Shown: positions 58,625 through 64,000 of the stretch, piece by piece
Numbering within the stretch: the first letter of the stretch is position 1
Layout: each line of letters begins with the position of its first letter
Origin: Diadema setosum
Taxonomy: Eukaryota > Echinodermata > Echinoidea > Diadematoida > Diadematidae
DNA length: 64,000 nt
Reading direction: 5' to 3'
NCBI RefSeq assembly: GCF_964275005.1
Contig: NC_092705.1
Location: 19,248,385 to 19,312,384 of the forward strand
The notes under the pieces: generated by a model
What the model was told of the DNA's origin: nothing
The model's database searches: none
The model's input: the letters and a program-made list of their open reading frames with translations, nothing else
Position numbers and translations under genes: made by a program

Positions 58625-61600
58625 GTAAGCCATGCATGCATGTCTTTGCATGTGTTTGTGGTGGGGAGGGTCATTTTTAACAGTATGTTCCACTTTTAAT
58701 ATAATGATGCTGTCGGAGCTGCATTAGGGCAAAAACGTTGAAATCGATATCTAAGCAACAGAACATGAACATGCTGGATGATGAGATAGATCTATTTTCA
58801 TATTGATGATGATATTGTGTCTTGTGATAGTGTGATGATTCCCCCCCCCCCCCGGCCCCCCCACCCCCCCCCCCCCCCCAAAAAAAAAAAAAAAAAATCA
58901 GAAAGAGATGAGACAGTGCGCTGCCACTGAGCTGACACGATTTCATTATAGTCAAAAGTAACAATTTGGAAATGGGAAATCCAGCTTTCAAATGAATTTC
59001 TTAAAACCTGTTTTACATTTCTACTGTGTCCGTGTGTGGCAGATACAGGACATAGATGTAGAGTCTAGGGTGGGACATCCCATTAATGGACGCTTTTTTT
59101 CATGGCTTTGAATTTCGTATTCGGAGGATGAAATTTCGGCTAAAAATAACCACTTATTCGCAGACTCCTGGAAATTACGAATTCAGCCAACTCGTGTCGA
59201 TTGTTCGTTCCAGTTTTTAGAAAATATGCTTCAAACATACCCCTCTAAAAAAGTTGTCTTCGAGTCGTCGTTCTCACCGAGCAGATGACAAAGAAAAAAT
59301 TGGCAAATGAGGTTCAAATTTTGTATTTTACGGTAAAAAATGTCTGTCTTGAACATTTCGAACAGTTGCACGCAATAAAACCTTGTGAGAAATCGACAAC
59401 TGGTTAGACTCTACTTCTAGTTTACATGCTTTGTCTATGGGAGCTGCAGGCGCGGGTAACAAGATGCGGGCCCCTTAGCGCACTTTGTAACTATTCCGCA
59501 TCGTTCGCGTTTGAGGACGATAGCTGCAAATTTCTGATATCGATCAGTGAACTTTTGGTTCCATTGGCATCTTCAGCATTGTTCCTGTATGTGAGTGGGA
59601 TTTCATAGAATTTAAGTTGTGAAATGTGATTCAAACATGCATAAATATTAACTATGTATGACGAGGTGTGGGTCACTCGACTATAAATTTGATGTAAAAT
59701 GTGAATTTCGTTGTGTTTTTACATTTTATGTTGTGTTTTTAGCGATTTCGGTCCACACAAAGTTCTGTGAGGCTAATCTACGAAGTCTCGCGCGTACAGA
59801 ATGTCAGTACGCAAAATTGTGCGTGTCTGGTAATATCATGGTGTCCGGTGACACCATGCTTGCCTGTGTACATTGTATATGTGTATGGTACACAAATCAG
59901 TAGTGACTGGCATTTAGAATACCGTATTCCTGTCCCTTGGGTGTTCTCCTTTTTAGTACACCATATACAATTAATGTTAGAATATGAATGGGCCATTTTG
60001 CCATGGTTGGGTATGTGTACTGTACAATGTACAAATGTGTGTCACAACTACATGTATGTACATTGTACATGTTAGATGCCCACACCTTTTGTAATTGTAC
60101 ATTTTTGAATGAAGAAATTTGGACCATTAAAGATATTGACTGTAAGTGATTCTTCAGTTCACAAATTCATTATTATTATCATTTTTTTGGGGGGGAGGGG
60201 GTGGGGAATAATGCCCTCACCCCTACTTACATGTATTTTGCCTTACCGTTGTATACCAAATCCTTGTTAGCTTTCGCATGGATGCATGCTTGTGCGCACA
60301 TTTAGCAAGTGTGGGGATCTGATATGCATCTGTGTAAGCCAGCAAGGATAGGGTACTAGTAGTGTAGAGTAGTATTGATGCAATATTGATACAATTGATG
60401 AACTTTTATTTTCATTTAAAACCTTGTCTATCAGGAAGCAACGGAGGCAGCACACCAGTTCAAGATGAAAGAGAAGATGATTATGAGGTATGTAATCTGA
60501 CACTGGTCATGACAGTGTGACTGGGAGTAATGTGTGCACACCCTTTCAGCTATATACAGACAACAATTCAGAACAATATTGGTGTGAGTGAAGAAATTAT
60601 TACCAGTCCAATCGTCAAACATGTAAGGTTACATCAGTTTTTAAGCTACCTTTTTTTTTTGCTTTTATGTCATACATTGTAATGCCAACAATGTGCTGCC
60701 TCCCCTGCCATGTGGCAGGGGAGACGTTGCCCTACAGTAAGTAGAAACATAACTGTTGGCCTAATTATAGGAATGTGGTGATTGCCCGCTCTGCGTAACC
60801 TGTCCCAGTTTGTAACATCAGAGTAATTGAATTCAGCAGAATTTGCATTACATGATTACCAGTTAGTGTAACAATTACACGAGATATACTACAGTGTATA
60901 CATAATGTACAATGTACTTGAGTATGTTGAATATTTGGTGTGACAGGAAGGAGAATACGAGTCCCCAGCTGAAGAAGAAGAGGGAGAAGCAAGGACTGTA
61001 GCATCAGATCAGCAGCAGGATGGGGAGGAGGAGAGACTGGCCAATGAGGAAGATTACAACAGGAGAGAGCAGAGACCTGAAAGTAGAGAGGACAGTGTAA
61101 ATGAAGAAGAGGCAGAGGAGGAGGAGGGAGATGAAGATGGCGAGTATTACCAGCATGGAGAAGAAAGATATGAGGATGGGGAAGATATGGAAGAAAGAGA
61201 CCAAGGCAGTGAAGGACATGGGGATGAGGGACAGTATGAGGGATCTGGTCAGGAAGAGATTGGAGAAGGAAGATACTTGGCTGACAGTGAAAGAGCTCCT
61301 AATGAAGAAGAAGGAGAAGAGTTTGATGAAAACCAGGGCTCACATGAAGAAGGGGTAGAACAAGATAAAGGACAAGATTTGGAAGAAGGAGAGGAGCTAG
61401 AAGAAGGAGAGGAAGTGGAGGAGGGAGAAGAAATTGAGGAAGGGGAGGAGCTTGAAGAGGGGGAAGAGTTGGAGGAAGGGGAACATGTGGAGGAAGGGAA
61501 TGAAGAAAGTGACAATGAGAGAGAAAGATACAAGGCAAAAGGGGAAGATAAAAGGAATGTGGAATATAGGGATGATCAAAGTGATGGTGAACTTCCATAT

Positions 61601-63514
61601 GAGGAGGAAGAGGCCGAGGAGGAAGAAAGCACTACAAGACTCCAGCAAATGAGTGATGTGGAGCAAGTTAGTGATGGCGATTTGGATGCCAGTGATGATG
61701 AAAGGAGGGAAGAGAAAGGATCAGAGGAAGGAAAAGATGGTGATGATGTCTATGAGCAACAGAATATGGGAAATGACTATGAGCAAATCGTTAGTGATGA
61801 AGAGCAGATCGAGGATGAGGAAAGTGAAACAAGAAAGGTGGATCAAGTTCAGAAGAGACATGATGATTTGTATGAACAAATGGAAGATGATGAAGATGAT
61901 TTTGGAGATATTCTCAACGAAGGCCAACTGAAGACGGAGCGAGGGGCCTTGTCGGATGATGGTGCCCAGTTTAGTGAAGGAGAGCCAGAGGAGGTTGATG
62001 ATGCCTCAAACAAAGTACCTCTCTATGAAGATCTGGATGATGATGAAGATGACGATCTCCACCAACCACAAACAGAAGAAAAGGATGGAAAAGACGGGAT
62101 TAGGGAGGAGGCTGAGCAGGAGTTGGAGGAAGAGAGCTTGGACGGAGATGAACCTGAGCCAGAAATAGTTGAAGCTGGAGATGAGCAATTGGAGATGGAG
62201 GAAGAGGAATGGGAGGAGATTGTTGATGATGATGATGAAGATGCAGAAGTGGTTGAAGAATACATAGAATATGAAGAAGAGGAGGAGGGAGTGGATGGTG
62301 AGGAGGTAGGAGAAGTTGCAGAAGAGCTTCCAGAGGAAGGTGACCCTCACCCAGCAGAGAAAGATGCTGAAGAGGAAACTGGTGAAGGAGTGCTGGCCGA
62401 TGAAGATGAAGATGAAGATGGAGAGAAGGATCAGATCACAGATGCTGGTGATAACTTTATGGCAGAGCTTCAAGGTATGTGCCTCTGCATTGTTGATGCT
62501 ATTTACATGTATGTCATTCATGTGTCAGGGTTATTTTATAAATCATGTGAGGAAATAATGCCTATTATTACCCATCAAATCAGACATCTGAGCTATGGTT
62601 CTACAAAATTGTAGTCCCTCATATTATGCGTGGGATTACGCGCCAGCAGGGAGAAGAGGGATGAATTTTTCATATTCCCCTCTTTGGCAAATGCCTATGG
62701 GATTTGCGTGTTAAAAATGAGGGGTATATTGCATTTGGGCACTTGAGCTCCCTGTGATGAAAGTTTTCTGTTGACAGTTTCTCAAAGAGTGGTTTCATGA
62801 CAAAGGGCAAATTCTCATACATTGACAATAAAACTAAAGGACAATTGCTGTGACTGCATGAGCTGGCTGTTAATGCGCTTCATACCCAAGTTTTTTGACA
62901 TGATAAATATATATATTATATATATATATACACATACAAGTGTGTATATATTTATTTATGTCAATACAAAAGAACTCCAGGAATGAGCATGATGTCAATA
63001 CCGACAATTTATTTGAAGAACACACAAATTTTTGGGCACCCTGCCCTTTTTCAAGCATGATACATACCCTTTTCTGGAGTTTTGTTCTACTACTGATATT
63101 ATTTGACCAACACATGGACTACAAATTACTTCATTATATATATATACACGTATATATATATATACACACATTGTAGATAGGAGAATGACTCCACCAGGTG
63201 CAGGAATAGAGCTGTAAAAAAGCCTCCAAGTGTCCATTGATACGATCATACATGTATACATCTTTTCCAGTATATCACAGGTCAGTTTTGATTCCATTAG
63301 TGCTAGGTACATGTAAGCCAGATAATGTAAAAATTGGTATGATTATCTCGCTAGTAATCATATTATAAGATGTCTCATTAAATGCACTTGTCGTGCTTGG
63401 TTTTCTGTCTTATCAAGGTGAAGCTAGTGAAGATGATGATGATGACATAATTGGAAGAGCCAAGTCAAGAAGGATCGTCGCAAAAGACAGTGGGGATGAA
63501 AGTGAGGAGGAGAA
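58603..63514 (+). CDS. IWS1: IWS1 (Spn1) N-terminal part, runs off window
   Basis: Exons 58603-58624, 60435-60487, 60947-62474 and 63418-63514 join in consistent phase (1, 0, 1, 2). They code for about 566 aa, opening MEEEYDSGSNGGSTPVQDER, which matches the start of animal IWS1 (acidic, then GG-x-TPVQDER). IWS1/Spn1 binds Spt6 and travels with RNA polymerase II in the nucleus, linking elongation, mRNA export and histone modification. The region seen is the long disordered acidic part, rich in Glu, Asp and Ser; the conserved TFIIS-N-like domain that follows in the family is beyond the window. The last exon seen codes for DDDDDIIGRAKSRRIVAKDS and ends at GTAAGT. Identification rests mainly on the N-terminal signature. 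Confidence 0.8.
60435..60487 (+). CDS. IWS1: IWS1 exon 2
   Basis: Acceptor TATCAG, donor GTATGT. Codes for GSNGGSTPVQDEREDDYE, the conserved TPVQDER signature. Confidence 0.85.
60700..60724. repeat. palindrome in IWS1 intron 2
   Basis: CTCCCCTGCCA and TGGCAGGGGAG flank two bases. Confidence 0.8.
60947..62474 (+). CDS. IWS1: IWS1 exon 3, large acidic exon
   Basis: A 1,528-bp exon, acceptor GACAG, donor GTATGT, phase 0 to 1. About 509 residues are mostly Glu and Asp, with Ser-Asp sites suited to casein kinase 2. At 61380-61497 an 18-bp repeat codes for seven LEEGEE-type units. Near the end are acidic stretches such as EEEEWEEIVDDDDEDAEVVE and DNFMAELQ. The opposite strand is also open for long stretches, but only through this composition. 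Confidence 0.85.
62905..63176. repeat. (AT)n/(TATATACA)n microsatellites in intron 3
   Basis: Alternating AT runs at 62906-62932 and 63136-63172 with ACAC interruptions. The stretch between them has no coding sign. Confidence 0.8.
63418..63514 (+). CDS. IWS1: IWS1 exon 4
   Basis: Acceptor TATCAAG, donor GTAAGT, phase 1 to 2. Codes for GEASEDDDDDIIGRAKSRR and IVAKDSGDESEEE. The basic RAKSRR patch may be a nuclear-localisation element. The gene continues past 64000. Confidence 0.85.
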
Positions 63515-64000
63515 GTAAGTGTCCGGTATATCCATACCGAGTGTTTTTTTGTTTTTGTTTGTTTGTTTGTTTGTTTGTTTTTTTTAAATAATGCCTATTT
63601 CCCGTAGTGGTACCAGAAGGGCTGATTATTGTCATGTCTACACTATATGCATTGAATGACAGCGGCAATTTGAGAAAATTATATGCTGCAAAAAAGGCTG
63701 TTGCCTCCAATTTAGGAAAACTTCATGCTGCGAAAATGTCTTGCTTTACAGTATGCCTACTCGTACCATTCACCATGAAAACACGAGAATGACCGAAGGT
63801 ATCCTGGGAGTTGGTATCATATCTTTGTACAAGTGTATGACCATAGAAAAATGAAAGATGAACTATGACAGGTTTTGTCTGTGTGATCTAGGGTCAGTGA
63901 CTTGGGCCAATGTCAAAGGCCAAATTCACATTCCAAGCAATAATTTTAGGAGTAGTGAATGAAATGCAATCAAATGTGACAACGGTGACCAGAAATGTTA

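Noticed and set aside
61249..62521. Several long minus-strand and alternate-frame ORFs over the acidic exon
   Set aside because: They result from GAA/GAG/GAT composition; the plus-strand frame has matching splice sites and the IWS1 N-terminus.

Overview
This is a stretch of animal nuclear DNA, AT-rich, with small exons bounded by GT/AG, long introns, and a very high load of nested transposons, minisatellites and homopolymer tracts. The two recognisable genes are metazoan. The repeat style (GAGCGAGCGAAGCGAGC arrays, many palindromic MITEs, Ty3/gypsy-like and non-LTR retroelement remnants, long poly-G/C runs) suggests a marine invertebrate deuterostome, perhaps an echinoderm. The species is an inference. 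I saw no rRNA, tRNA, CRISPR or bacterial-style operon.

Layout. 1-1700: diverged local repeats without a gene. 1855-24050: a transposon-dense block. Two old host segments, called A and B here, each occur twice (A at 1855-3126 and 23345-24045; B at about 4860-14544 and 22413-23345), so each insertion can be compared with a partner lacking it. The insertions are a TA-flanked element (2040-3009), two GC-rich palindromic MITEs (3127-3704, 4109-4603), an LTR element with identical 177-bp LTRs (5222-13667) that holds a retropepsin-like ORF and a nested 3.8-kb inverted-repeat element, a TTA-flanked MITE (13935-14381), and a 7.9-kb foldback-like element (14545-22412) whose arms are CCAGTAGAAA minisatellites and whose core holds an exon-like ORF. 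24050-29000: gene-free DNA with microsatellites, a near-perfect hairpin and one MITE.

29043-46229, minus strand: a complete eight-exon zeta-crystallin/quinone oxidoreductase gene coding for 327 aa, with all seven coding introns in consistent phase. Its introns carry non-LTR retrotransposon remnants and several palindromic elements. One LINE-like reverse-transcriptase ORF appears split in two on either side of exons 3 and 4.

46300-58600: gene-free DNA with a palindromic MITE (47744-48309) and an array of about 165-bp units (54105-56400). 58603 to the window end, plus strand: the 5' part of an IWS1 (Spn1) transcription-elongation factor gene. It has four coding exons for an N-terminal acidic region of about 566 aa. 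The conserved C-terminal domain lies beyond the window.

The two genes are unrelated in function. Most of the biological interest is in the architecture of the mobile elements.
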